Source: Phlebopus portentosus (Eukaryota; Basidiomycota; Agaricomycetes; Boletales; Boletinellaceae). Taken from it: a DNA stretch of 64,000 nucleotides. The notes beneath the pieces were generated by a model. The model did not search any database. It was not told the DNA's origin and worked only from the letters and a program-made list of their open reading frames with translations. The position numbers and the translations under genes were made by a program. Positions 1-9,900 of this stretch are shown here, in pieces (position 1 is the stretch's first letter; the number at the start of each line of letters is the position of its first letter). Location of the stretch: assembly GCA_037892935.1 (NCBI GenBank), contig JAYXKI010000018.1, positions 1-64,000 of the forward strand. The letters run 5' to 3'.

Positions 1-170
1 CTTACCTTCACTGCGACATAGGTATCTACTCTTGTATTATTAGTTTGCTGAATTCTACTTACCTTCACTGCGACATAGCGTGCGTATAGCCCGGCAACTC
101 GCGTTAGCTAGTTGTTTGTTGTTGTGTTGGCTGCCTCGAGATCGACGCCCGTTAGTCTCACCGCCTAACA
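1..170 (+). repeat. Element A 5' LTR, 3' portion (R/U5)
   Basis: This is the terminal part of a family 1 LTR ending in CCTAACA at 170. It contains the two direct copies of the CTTACCTTCACTGCGACATAG motif. The start of the LTR lies to the left of the window. Confidence 0.9.
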
Positions 171-171
171 T

Positions 172-182
172 AATAGAAAGAC
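172..182 (+). promoter_or_regulatory. Self-priming primer-binding site of element A
   Basis: AATAGAAAGAC lies one base after the LTR end. It is the exact reverse complement of GTCTTTCTATT, found about 34 nt after the TATATAA box in complete family LTRs. This matches the Tf1/sushi self-priming layout. Confidence 0.6.
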
Positions 183-580
183 CTACTCTCAAACCCGTGG
201 TTTAACCACTCGTTTGTCGCTACTCTACGCAGGAGACACATCGACGGTCAACGACCGCGCCCATCCTGGATTTATCCGAGCAACCCCTATCTTGCCCATC
301 AAGGTCCGACTGACTTTGACGTGTCCCGATAGTTCCCGAAACAATCAATCAATCCTCTAATCGTGGCGCTCCGAATCACTCTTCTGTGGAACTCGCATCA
401 GATGTTCTCTTGGGTGACTCATAGAGTCCAATCATCATCGAGCATCTCGTTCATCATCTACCTCGGTGCCTTCCAACTAGTCATCAATTTCAAAGACGAG
501 CCGGTCATCCGAAGTCAGTCTCATCCGAACACCATCCCGATCCCCATTCCACCTCCGGCCTATCAAGGTGGATCTAACTG
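183..580 (+). other. Element A leader and 5' gag region, partly deleted
   Basis: This stretch follows the primer-binding site and corresponds to the leader of B and J. A lacks about 215 bp near 343-365 that B, H and J keep; they encode the ...RYQTRYQPRRRP... segment. The break is at a CGTGG microhomology. The remaining reading frame 363-581 is open (72 codons), ends at the same place in A, B and J, and may belong to an intron or a frameshift region of gag. No ATG suitable for gag is seen here. Confidence 0.6.
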
Positions 581-2019
581 ACGATCAGCGGGCGGCTCTC
601 CCGACAAACACTAGGTGGAGCACGTCGTGAGGACAGTATATCATCAAGTCGGGCGATCAAACCTTCATTGCTTGGTGGGACGAGGCTGCGAAGAAGTGGT
701 ACTCTACCAGAGGGGACAAGTCCCAATATTGGAGAGTGAAACAAGAGGGTGATGTAGACGATCCCACACCCCCTACCCCCACACGATCAACGGCTTCATT
801 ACCAGGGCCATCAACATCGACAGGTCAGACGTCAGCTCCACCCATAGCACCCTCGTTGTCTTTCACCGAACCACGAGAGCCAGCTCCGCTCGTACCAACA
901 GACGAAGAGGAGGAAGACGAAGAAGAAGAACAAGAGATGTCATTGTTGAAAGAGTCAATAACGGACCTTGCTACGGTGATCGTGCTAGCACTCCAAGCGG
1001 CAGGAGAAGGAACGAGTAAAGGATCGAAGACGAACAAGGTTCATGTTGCCAAGCCCCGAGACTTCGACGGTGAACACGGATATGTCCACTTCAAACGAGA
1101 GTTGCGCCTGTATGTTTATGCGTCGGAGTCAGAATTTAGGACAAGCAAAGCAAAGATCATGTTCGCTCTGTCGTATATGAAGAGCGGTGCTGCTGCGAGC
1201 TGGGTGGAAAGCTACACGAGTGGCGCAATTGACGAACAGGGTAGGATAGCATTCAAGGACACTTGGGATGCTTTCCTAAAGAAACTTGACACCTCGTTTG
1301 ATGATCCGGCTCGTTCCCAGAAGGCCTTCGAAAGGCTCGACGCGATGTACCAAGGGGACCTCAACGCCAACGAGTTCTTCAATAAGTTTGACATTTGTCG
1401 AGTTGATGCTGGACTGGCCACCGAGGCTCATGACGAATGGCTGATGAGTCGCTTGAAACGAGCACTAAACCCGAAGGTGGTTGAAGGTATCATGCGCCTA
1501 CCCAATGAGCTGACAACGTATGAGGAATTCAAGAAGGCTGCGGTCAAGGTCGACAGGGTCGAGCGTCAGATCAGGGATCTAATGGCCGAGCGTAGAAGGA
1601 AGATGGTTGGCTCAACAGTGATGAAACCAGCGCCACCGCCACTAAGATGTCCAGTGCCGCCTCAACAAGCGACTCGCCCTTTCATCCCTCCCACCCAAGA
1701 TCGTCGTGATGCAACTGGAGTAACATACGGAGGCCTAGGTCAGCCGATAGAGGTGATGATGAATCAGGCGCGTCGCGCGTGCGCTTGCTATAAATGTGGT
1801 CAAGTGGGCCACTACATTCGGGAGTGCCCCCGAGGCCGTGAAGTGATACGTGCAATCATTGCGGCCTTTGTTCCAGCAGACAGAAAGGCGCTCTTCGAGG
1901 AACTCGGCCAAGTGAAGGAATCCTCCTTCGAAGAGGTCGACAACATCGATGTGCGAGCAGTGCCGACTAAACTGGAAGAACTCGTGGACGGCGAGGGTTT
2001 TCCGGAAGACCAGACATAG
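581..2019 (+). pseudogene. gag: Element A gag polyprotein (CCHC nucleocapsid), with one upstream nonsense codon
   Basis: The frame is open from about 629 to 2019; from 736 it gives 427 codons. The conserved part begins with an acidic Glu/Asp run followed by MSLLKES (first in-frame ATG at 936). A capsid-like region follows, then a C-terminal zinc knuckle of the C-X2-C-X4-H-X4-C type (CYKCGQVGHYIREC) at about 1787-1830. A TGA at about 628 interrupts the upstream conserved segment where I reads CGA and B/J read Lys. The protein would coat retrotransposon RNA in cytoplasmic particles. The conserved coding upstream of the first ATG leaves the true start unresolved. Confidence 0.75.
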
Positions 2020-2063
2020 ACGTCGGAACGACTGGTCGATCACCTAAAGGATTCTTTTCGTCG

Positions 2064-2434
2064 GACTCGTTAAAATATAATCGTCCTGTTGTACAATACC
2101 AAGATGCGAATATCAGTGATGGTTTCACCCTTCGAAAACTCCTTACCGACGTAATACCTGACGAACCTGAAGCGGATGACGATGACTTCGACGTCTACAC
2201 AGATTTGTTGGTTAGAAAAGTGAATGCTCAAGCAGGCGATTCAAACGAGCTTAGTGTGGAAGAGCGGAATCAAACCGCTATAAAAGATGAGGTTGAGGCG
2301 GAAGCACCTTACTGCGAGAACATTGTTGCTCAGGCGAACGATACTAAAGCAGTATGGGATGTGGTTGGCAGATGCGCGGCTGAGGTATGGCGTGAGGGCA
2401 TAGTGGACGCAGATCAATTCGTCAGGAGGGCGGG
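2064..2434 (+). pseudogene. pol: Element A pol, N-terminal fragment, cut by insertion of B
   Basis: The frame encodes the start of the family polyprotein (motif [18 protein letters not shown]) up to the ...DADQFVRRAG... segment. It stops at the insertion point of element B. The reading continues at 20801 after the GCGGG duplication. Together with I, this copy has the YTDLLVRKV...GDSNEL variant of the spacer, whereas B, H and J have YEDL; that marks an A/I subfamily. Confidence 0.8.
2430..2434 (+). repeat. Target-site duplication of element B, left copy (GCGGG)
   Basis: GCGGG precedes the B 5' LTR and is repeated at 20801-20805 just after the B 3' LTR. Deleting the intervening DNA restores pol of element A. 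Confidence 0.95.
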
Positions 2435-2891
2435 TGTAAGGACTCGAACATTTTCTTTTATTTTCTCATATCATCTTTCGCTTTATTTTATTTCACCTTT
2501 CTTTTACATTACTAATCCTCATTTACTAATTCCGTTCTCTCCGTCGTGGCTTATTCATCCTCAGTCATCAGCCATGACTAAATCCACTCCTTCCGACCAT
2601 GACGCTCACTAATCACTCCACTCTCTTATCATGTGACTCCTTATTAGAGTAGACCTTTCCCATGCTCAAAGTCTATATAAGTAGATAGTTTGACTCTTTC
2701 GTTCCTTGTCTTTCTATTCTACTTACCTTCACTGCGACATAGGTATCTACTCTTGTATTATTAGTTTGCTGAATTCTACTTACCTTCACTGCGACATAGC
2801 GTGCGTATAGCCCGGCAACTCGCGTTAGCCAGTTGTTTGTTGTTATGTTGGCCACCTCGAGATCGACGCCCGTTAGTCTCGCCGCCTAACA
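2435..2891 (+). repeat. Element B 5' LTR (457 bp)
   Basis: Starts TGTAAGGACTCG and ends CCTAACA. It holds a TATATAA box at 2674-2680 and the predicted transcript start GTCTTTCTATT at 2708-2718. Two direct copies of CTTACCTTCACTGCGACATAG lie in R/U5. Confidence 0.95.
2674..2718 (+). promoter_or_regulatory. LTR core promoter: TATA box and predicted transcript 5' end
   Basis: TATATAA at 2674-2680 is followed 34 nt later by GTCTTTCTATT (2708-2718). The second motif is exactly complementary to the 11 nt just after the LTR (2893-2903). In Tf1-like elements the first 11 nt of the mRNA prime reverse transcription, so the start site is inferred to be at 2708. Confidence 0.55.
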
Positions 2892-2892
2892 T

Positions 2893-2903
2893 AATAGAAA
2901 GAC
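2893..2903 (+). promoter_or_regulatory. Self-priming primer-binding site of element B
   Basis: AATAGAAAGAC sits one base downstream of the 5' LTR and pairs over 11 nt with the predicted transcript start. No tRNA-type TGG site lies directly at the LTR edge. Confidence 0.6.
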
Positions 2904-3420
2904 CTACTCTCGAACCCGTGGTTAACCACTCGTTCGTCGCTACTCCACGCAGGAGACACATCGACGGTTGACGACCGCGCCCATCCCGGTGAAACTCCTG
3001 TGCACTGTCTGATAGCTGAGGAGTGTCACAGTTCTTGGGGGCTGTTCGGTAAGATTAAAACGAGTGGGAAAGAGAAGGGTGATCTTTGGGGGGAAAACTA
3101 GAGAAGGGCTGATGCGTCGATCTGGGTTCCGGAGCAGTTCCGGAAGGGATGGAGGAGAAATGGGATTGAAGGCTGCTGGATGTATGCGAGGGGGGGGGAT
3201 TGGATTAAGGGAGATAGGCGAAGAAGCAAGGCGGGAGAAGTCGAAGCAAGGGGGGATCGGCGGTGGCGGTGCGAAGGTAATCGATGTCCTCACAGGTAAT
3301 CCCTCGATGGATTCGAACCCTGAAGGCGGAAGACGATGAGACGAAGCTTAGAGAAGGACTTCCCCTGAGCGCTGACGATTCGAAGGTGATCCTTTCGAGG
3401 ATCCGACACGATATAACGGG

Positions 3421-3500
3421 TTACGACGAGTTACGACGGGTTTCGGTGGGTTACGAAGCGAAACGGAGCGATACGACGCGGAACGAAGCGATACGCAAGG
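3421..3500. repeat. Eight-unit 10-bp phased repeat in the C LTR
   Basis: Eight consecutive 10-mers share the pattern xxACGAxGxG; for example TTACGACGAG, TTACGACGGG, TTACGAAGCG, ATACGACGCG and GAACGAAGCG. The period equals one DNA helical turn, and CGA/CGG triplets recur on one face. An identical array is in the other LTR (13561-13640). Confidence 0.8.
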
Positions 3501-3713
3501 GACTCAAGTGAGACCTCGCGTAGAGGCGTAGGGAGGAGAGATGAGGGTCTCCGACTTCAACACGGGTTGAACTGATCACACTGGGCTCGTGTACGACTGC
3601 AGAGCAGGAGACTCGAGGCGTATGAGACAGAACTATCGTGTATTTGTGGGAGATAGAGTCGAGGAGAGTACAGGAAGAGTCGAATTGGTCTCGACTGTAG
3701 CTAAAGTGGGTTC

Positions 3714-3758
3714 AAGCCCGAGCTAAACTGTTTCCTGCTAAAACTCTCGGGCTAAAAC
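3714..3758. repeat. Inverted repeat (possible hairpin) in the C LTR
   Basis: AGCCCGAG and CTCGGGCT form an 8-bp stem around a loop of about 24 nt. It lies just upstream, on the + strand, of the minus-strand TATA box, so it would be within the R/U5 transcript. The same structure is in the right LTR. Confidence 0.5.
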
Positions 3759-4283
3759 TGGGCTCCTACTACAAGTTGCTCGCCTATTTATAACTTTGTC
3801 CGAACCTGAGCCATCGGAGCGTCAGGGAGCATAACGAAAGGAAATCGGAAGTGAAAATCATAAGGGAACACACGGGAACAAAGTACGAGGCGAGCATATC
3901 TGGAAGGTGGCGAGATAATGACCATAGAGCATAATACGAAATGTGAGCGCACACGGAATAATGAGCATAAGAATCATAAGGAACAAAACAAAATATGAAC
4001 GCATATGGGACTCAAAAGGGGAAAAGCCGGAGTGCGTCGCGTCGGGTCGAAACTTGGGAGGTGTCGGGGGCCGATTGCGGATCCTTCAATTTACCTCTCG
4101 TGCCTGGGTTTAGTAAGACGAGCTAGCTAAGTCAGCCTTTGTAAGTTTTCGACTGGGTGGCTCGAGCGTCCGAAGGTTCTTCCTACGCAGCGGTCGAGTG
4201 CGAGAGGCTACAGTAGTCCGTTCCACTTCGAATCGAATCGATCCGCACCGAGTTCCGCTGTTACGATGCGGATCACCGCGGAA

Positions 4284-4296
4284 CACGTGTCACGTG
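4284..4296. promoter_or_regulatory. Tandem CACGTG boxes in the C LTR
   Basis: Two palindromic CACGTG hexamers are separated by a single T. In the element's direction they fall in U3, upstream of the TATA box; on the other strand they are about 170 bp upstream of the antisense ORF. CACGTG is a typical bHLH site. They are also present at 14424-14436. Confidence 0.45.
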
Positions 4297-4466
4297 CGCG
4301 ATCTCGGACCTAGCGTGTCGATGCTTCTTACATCTCCCGGTTTCTTGAAATCGTGACTGTCCGCAGTCACACTCCCAATAGGGTTAGACTCGGCGTCTCT
4401 AGATTCTTGACGCGTAAAACGCGGTTCGCGACGCGTTCCGTTCATCTATCCTCTCTTCTCTCCGTC

Positions 4467-6387
4467 ATGTCCCAACAACAGCAACAACAACAGCGACAAC
4501 AGCAACAACCGCAACAGCAGCAACAACAGCCGCTGTTCGACGAGATCCCTGTCTCAGCGGAGGGCTTCGTGTTCAGCGATACGTGGCTTTACGGTGTCGG
4601 AAACCAGGTCCAGGTCATCGAGCGTTTGCACGAGGACGTGGATCAGAGACGGTTCGTGAGGATGACCGTTGCGCAGTCCGTTGAGAGGGCGGAGGAAATG
4701 CGTGAGATCCAGGTGCGCTTTCTTTTCTGTCTTCATCTATTCTCTTCGTTCCGTTCCGACTTCCTGAACTTCATAGACTGCGAGAAAGAGACTCGAGGAC
4801 CTTCGGCCCGAGTGGGTGCCCATCGATTTGATGTGGCCGCCGTATGCCGCGCGTTTCTGGGCGGAAAGCGTGGTTGCGCTTGCGGATCGTTGCGCAACCC
4901 TCAACATCAACTGCGACCAGCTCGATGCGCTCAAGGCTTCGTACCTCGAGGACGAAAAGCGTTCGAAGCCGGACACCGAAGTCTACGTTCAGCAATGGCG
5001 CGCGGGTTTGACCGGTCTAGAAGGGGCGATCGGTCGTCACCGCGATCTGCTACGGCCACTGGTTGGCCATTTCGACGAAAGGAAGGACGAGCTGGAGAAC
5101 ACGGTCATGAAGATCGATCTGGACCAGGTGAGTGCTCATTCTCGCTTCTTCTTCAAATCTTGCTAACTGTTGAACTTCTAGCTATGGCGGATGTTTTGGG
5201 TCGGTCGTCGTCCTCCCGGCACGGAGATTGACGACGTCTGGACCGAATTCGGGTGGCTCGCTTGGGCGGAGATCCGGGGAATCCTCCTCTCAGCGCCGCT
5301 GAAGAGTCACGTCCACGAGGCCCTGCGGTGCTGGACTGCGTATGAGGAGAAGTGCTGCCCGTGCTCGGTCAAAGCCGCAGACGCCCTCGTTGCGCTGCGT
5401 TCCGACGCGCATCTCGGTGGATCGGGCCCCTTTTCGTCGGGTATATCCGAATTGACCGAGTCTGCCCTCAGGACGCTGCTGGGTCGTCAAGACTTGAGTC
5501 AGGTGGAGCGGGAGTCCGTCATCAGCGAGCTGGAAGATCGTGCGGACCGAGTTTCGTACTTGAGCGAGCTGGAGAAGATGGCAAGCGCGGTCAGGGTTCC
5601 GTCGCCGTCTTCGGATCGCGAGAGAGATGAGAGGCCCACGAAGCGGCCTCGGATTGTCGATTATTCGAGCGACGAGGAGTCGGTAGAGGGGAACTGCAAC
5701 AACAGCAGCAGCAACATTCCTTCTGCTGCCAACGGTTTCTCTTCTGGGGGTCCGGCCGGAGATGACGACTTTGGGGCTTTTGACGAAGCGCCCCTCTTTC
5801 TTCCGGACGGTGCTGTCAGCGAGAGCAACAGCAGCAACAGCAATCCTCCGGCTGCGAGCGAGTCTCCGAGTGCAGAACGAATGGAAGAGGATGAGGGAAG
5901 CCAAGGCGATGGCGGGGACGGCAGCAGCAGTAGCAGCAGCAGCAGCAATTCGTCTGCTGGTGGCTGGGTCGTGCATGATGAGGGGTGTGAGAGGTGCGCG
6001 AGGACAGGCCGGGTCTGTGAGGGTTTCCCTGGGCAGGCCTGTGATTACTGCCGCACGAAGGCCAGGCGGCGATGCGAGCTGGCTACGCACGGGAGGGCTG
6101 CGCGTCGCCTGCGGAACGAGCAGGTGGAACGCGAGACGCGCGAAGCTCGTCAGCGCGCAACGGCGCAGGTGCTGAGGATGCCGGTTGCGCCTGTCCTCGA
6201 GGTGAGTGACATCGAGGAGTTGGTCGCCGGGACGGACGAGAGCGCCGTCCATTTCCGGATGGCGGCCTTGGAGAGGCGCGCGCGCGTGTTGTTCCGCGCT
6301 GCGGATCAACTGCGCAACCTAGCGGAGGAGATGCTGGCCGAGACCAGTGCGCTAGGAAGGGTGGTAAGGGGTGAGGAGGAAGAGTAA
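4467..6387 (+). CDS. Antisense accessory gene of element C: polyQ, Zn2Cys6-type nuclear protein, two introns
   Basis: The gene runs opposite to gag-pol, between the end of pol and the 3' LTR. Predicted exons are 4467-4712, 4777-5127 and 5182-6387. The introns are 64 and 54 bp with GT-AG ends and, in the second, a TGCTAAC branch site; splicing keeps one frame of about 600 codons. The N terminus is a glutamine run (residues about 3-23). A Trp-rich middle part carries WPPYAARFW. Next come a Ser/Asp-rich acidic stretch and a basic KRPR motif. A cysteine array spaced C-X2-C-X6-C-X7-C-X2-C-X7-C (encoded about 5991-6080) fits the fungal Zn(II)2Cys6 binuclear cluster, and a charged, coiled-coil-prone C terminus follows. 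DNA binding or transcription control is inferred from that motif. A regulator of the element, or a captured host gene, are both possible. Confidence 0.8.
4713..4776 (+). other. Predicted intron 1 of the antisense gene
   Basis: GTGCGC...TTCATAG, 64 bp. Removing it joins exon 1 (82 codons) to exon 2 in frame. Confidence 0.7.
5128..5181 (+). other. Predicted intron 2 of the antisense gene
   Basis: GTGAGT...TTCTAG, 54 bp, with a TGCTAAC branch site 13 nt before the acceptor region. Typical of short basidiomycete introns. Confidence 0.8.
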
Positions 6388-6961
6388 GGAGTAAGAGGAG
6401 TGAGGAGAGGGGGTAGAGTGCGTCAAAAACGACGCTTTTCGTCTAGTGTCCCCTCATGGGACGAATAAAAACAAAGAAAAAGAAGAAAAAGAAAAAAATA
6501 ATTTGAACTTTTGTATATATAGTTTTTGTGCGTTTTTGAATGTTATGAATTTTTGTTTGCGGTTTTGACGTTTGGGGTGAAGGTAAATGAGGCGAGGTCG
6601 AAGAATAATGGAAGAATGAGGATTGAGATATGAGAAAATGAGAGATTAGAGAAAATAAGCGGTGATTATTGAGTCGAAAGGACTGAGAGAAAAATAAGCT
6701 AGTTGCGCTGTTTTGCGCAGCGCTACGCCGGGTTGCGATTCGCAACTGAGCGCATGAAGGTGAACACGCGGTTGAACGCGTATCTCGGTTTGCGCGAACA
6801 CTTTTCCGAGGGTCTAAATGCGGTTGAGCGCGAATAATTCGAAGGAAGGAAAAATTGAGAGGAAAATCGGGAGAGGAATGAAATGAAACGAATAATCGAA
6901 GGGATCTAATAGAAGAAGAATGTCAGTGGTTTGCATGGAAGGTATCAGAACTGAATGGTGT
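6388..6961. other. Convergent 3' region between the antisense gene and pol of C
   Basis: No coding is seen. AATAAA at 6464-6469, 77 bp after the antisense stop codon and followed by an A-rich stretch, is a plausible polyadenylation signal for that gene. The transcripts of pol and of the antisense gene would overlap here. Confidence 0.5.
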
Positions 6962-9900
6962 TTATAAGTTGAGGTTTTGAGATTCCGACTGGGCGTCGGA
7001 AACGTCGTCTTCTTCTGGTTCGATTGGGGGGTTGGCGTCGTCCTCGAGTTCGTCATCTGCTGCGTTTACGAGTTTAGTAACGGGTACAGAGAGATTCGAA
7101 CGAGGAAAGTAAGGAATCAGGCGAAACGCAGCTACTCGGATCTTCGAGACTGATCCGTCGAGTTCTGCAATGACATATGAACCGGCCTTTGTTTTGCGTA
7201 CTACCACGTAGGGTCCTAGGTATCGGGGCTTCGTCTTGCGATTAAGTTCCATTTTGATGCGCGTATTTCGCAACAATACGAGTCGTCCTGGCTGGAAATC
7301 GTAGTCTTTGATTTTGGCCTTGTTGATCTCTTCGAATTGCCGCGCGTATGCATGCCGGGCATCGGAAACTAATCTGGCGATTTGATCCAGTTCCTCAGGA
7401 CGCTTCTGGAGCTGCTTCGCGCGAGTTGCGATGAGTTCCGCAGTCGGAACAGGCGTATCGACCGGGGGGGCTAAGTACGTGGCTTCGGCGAGGTCGAAAG
7501 GTAGAATAGGCTCTACTCCGTGTACCATGTAATACGGGGACATTCCGGTCGCCTTCTGGATGGTGATTCTTTCTGCCCAAAATACTGAGTAAGCTTGGTC
7601 GCTCCATCGTTTGTCATTACCGTCTACAGCCTTTATCAGGGCTTCCTGCACATCGTAGTGGCGTCTTTCTACAATTCCATTAGCGCGAGAGTTGTATGCT
7701 GAGATGCGTATGTGATTGATGTGATATCGATTCTTGAGGTAATCGAGTGCTGCGATGAACGGTTTCCCATTATCTGTTACGAGCTCGGGACAAGCGCCGT
7801 ATCTGCAAAGGAGGTCTTGGAAAATGAACTGGGCTATCGCTTTGCCGGTTTCTTCGCGCAAGAGTCGAAATTCGGGGTAACCGGATAAAGCGCATCGGGC
7901 TTGTACGATGTACCAGTATCCTCCAGACTTCGGCATTACCTTGGTGTCGATGTGTATGCACTGGAAAATCGATGGTATTGTTGGTACGACCGGGGGAATT
8001 AGAATGTTCTTCGTCTGGCGAACTTGGCACTCATGACAGGTGCGCACGTAGTATTTGACGTCTGGACCGAGGGTAGGCCACCAAAATCGTTCCAGGAGTC
8101 GAATTCGAACAGAGTATACTCCCTTGTGGCCTAGATCGTCATGCGCTTGCTTTACGAGGTTCCATCTGCGTTCCGGTTCGATTACGACCTGGTGTCGTCC
8201 GTTCCGCACCTTCTTCCACAAACGTCCGTCTCTAGCGAAGAAATTTGCCGCGTACCTGATCAGCGCTGCATAGCCACGATCGTCTAACTGATCCGGTCGC
8301 TTCTGGCCGATCAAGAAGCTCTTGACGTGATCCAAGCGAGCATCTTTCGGGTTAGCTCTCTCGGAGCTGGGAAACAAGGTCAACGCGATGTCAGTCATCT
8401 TCGGGAAGTCAGAGCTGCCGTTTCCCTTCCGGCGTTTACTGTTCGAGCCCTCGAGGTATCCTACTGATCCGAGAGTTGCTTGCGCATTTCCAGGGCCCGA
8501 TGGGAGTCGTTTCGCTTGGTTGCGCGCACGTAAGTCTGCGCAATACGTCGTAACTGGGTTTTCGATGTAGAATCCATACGTGTCGTCTATCCACTCTTCG
8601 TATCCTTTGTCCGGAGGTGGATCTTCGGGTGCCGGGGGTCGTCGAGAAAGTCCGTCGGTGCATTTGAAGTTTGCCGCCGGGATGTGGCGAATCTCGAAGT
8701 CGAATAGAAGTATCCCGGCGATCCAGCGGTTGATCGTAGCGTTTGGTTGTAAGTCCGGGTTGTTAATCATGCCTTTGATGTATGCTGCGTCCATTTCTAC
8801 GACAAGCTTGCGCACTCCGATGAGATATAGTCGCATGGCGTGTAACGTACGAAATAGTCCGTAAAGTTCGATTTTCGGTTGGGAGTATGTTGCTTGCGTG
8901 GCATTCCAGTTTATGGAACCGAAGCGATTAATCCTTCTTCGTCCATCTACGTGTTCTTGACCCAAATACCATCCTACTCCGATAATCGACGAATCCACCG
9001 CAAGTACAACTTCGAGTTCCGATTGATAGTCTATTGCGCATAGAGCTGGACACCTAATGACCGCTTCTTTCAACTCGTTCATTGATTCCTGTTCTTCGTC
9101 TGTCCAATCGAAAATGTTGTTCTTCCGAGTGAGTCGATTGAGGGGGCGTGCTATCTTGGCGAAATCCTTAATGAAAATTCGCAGGACTCCCACTGTTCCG
9201 AGGAATCCTTTGACTTCGGTTACGGATCGGCATGGCGGCCAGTCACTGACCTTCTGGACTTTCGATTCGTCTGGCTCTCGTCCATAATATGTCAGTTTGT
9301 GTCCGAGAAATACGATTGACTCAACGCCGATCTCCATTTTCTTTCCTGAGTACGTCCCTCCCACTGCCTTGACTCGCTGCAAAATTCGATTTACGTCGCA
9401 TATATGCTCGTAAATAAATCGCCTAATCCCTGGATTCTCTGGCAGGGTTTCGTAAGAGCCATCCGGGAGTTCGTAGCGCGTTTTGGGACCTAATCCGGGC
9501 GAATCGTCTGCATACGGATCGGTACAGTGCGGAATCTCGTCTTGTAGGATGAAAGCGACGTCATTGTGCATAATCTGAAGGGAATTCGTGTATCCCATCG
9601 GGAGAACCGTCATTCTGAACGTTCCCAAGGGAGTCTGAAATGTCGTGAGATCTCGAGAGCGTTCGTCTAGAACTCGCTGGTCAAAAGCCACATAGAAATC
9701 GAGGCTCGAATAACAACTTCGTCCGCCGCAACGCTCCGCAATGGTCTCTATATTCGGCGGAACGGCTGAGTCTCGGACGGAAACGCCATTCATGTCTTGC
9801 AGGTCGAGTATAAATCGAAGGGAGACTCCATCTTTCTTGACTAGGCAAAACCATCGTGATCGGTACGAGGAGTTAGACGGTTCAATGGCTCCATTCTTGA

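Larger units (their letters stand above)
2990..4332 (-). repeat. Element C LTR, left copy (3' LTR of C)
   Basis: In the element's own direction it starts TGTAAGAAGC and ends GAGTTTCA. A minus-strand TATA box (TATAAATA) lies at about 3785-3792. The LTR also holds a 10-bp phased repeat array (3421-3500), an 8-bp-stem inverted repeat near 3715-3760 and paired CACGTG boxes at 4284-4296. Confidence 0.95.

Noticed and set aside
3290..3330. RNA polymerase III B-box-like GGTTCGAATCC in the C LTR (minus strand)
   Set aside because: No A box, cloverleaf or T-run at suitable spacing, so I do not call a tRNA or SINE-like gene.
5290..6309. A 339-codon minus-strand frame opposite the antisense gene of C
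   Set aside because: Low-complexity Leu/Arg/Ala translation mirrors the GC-rich, Ser/Glu-rich codons of the real + strand gene. No motif.
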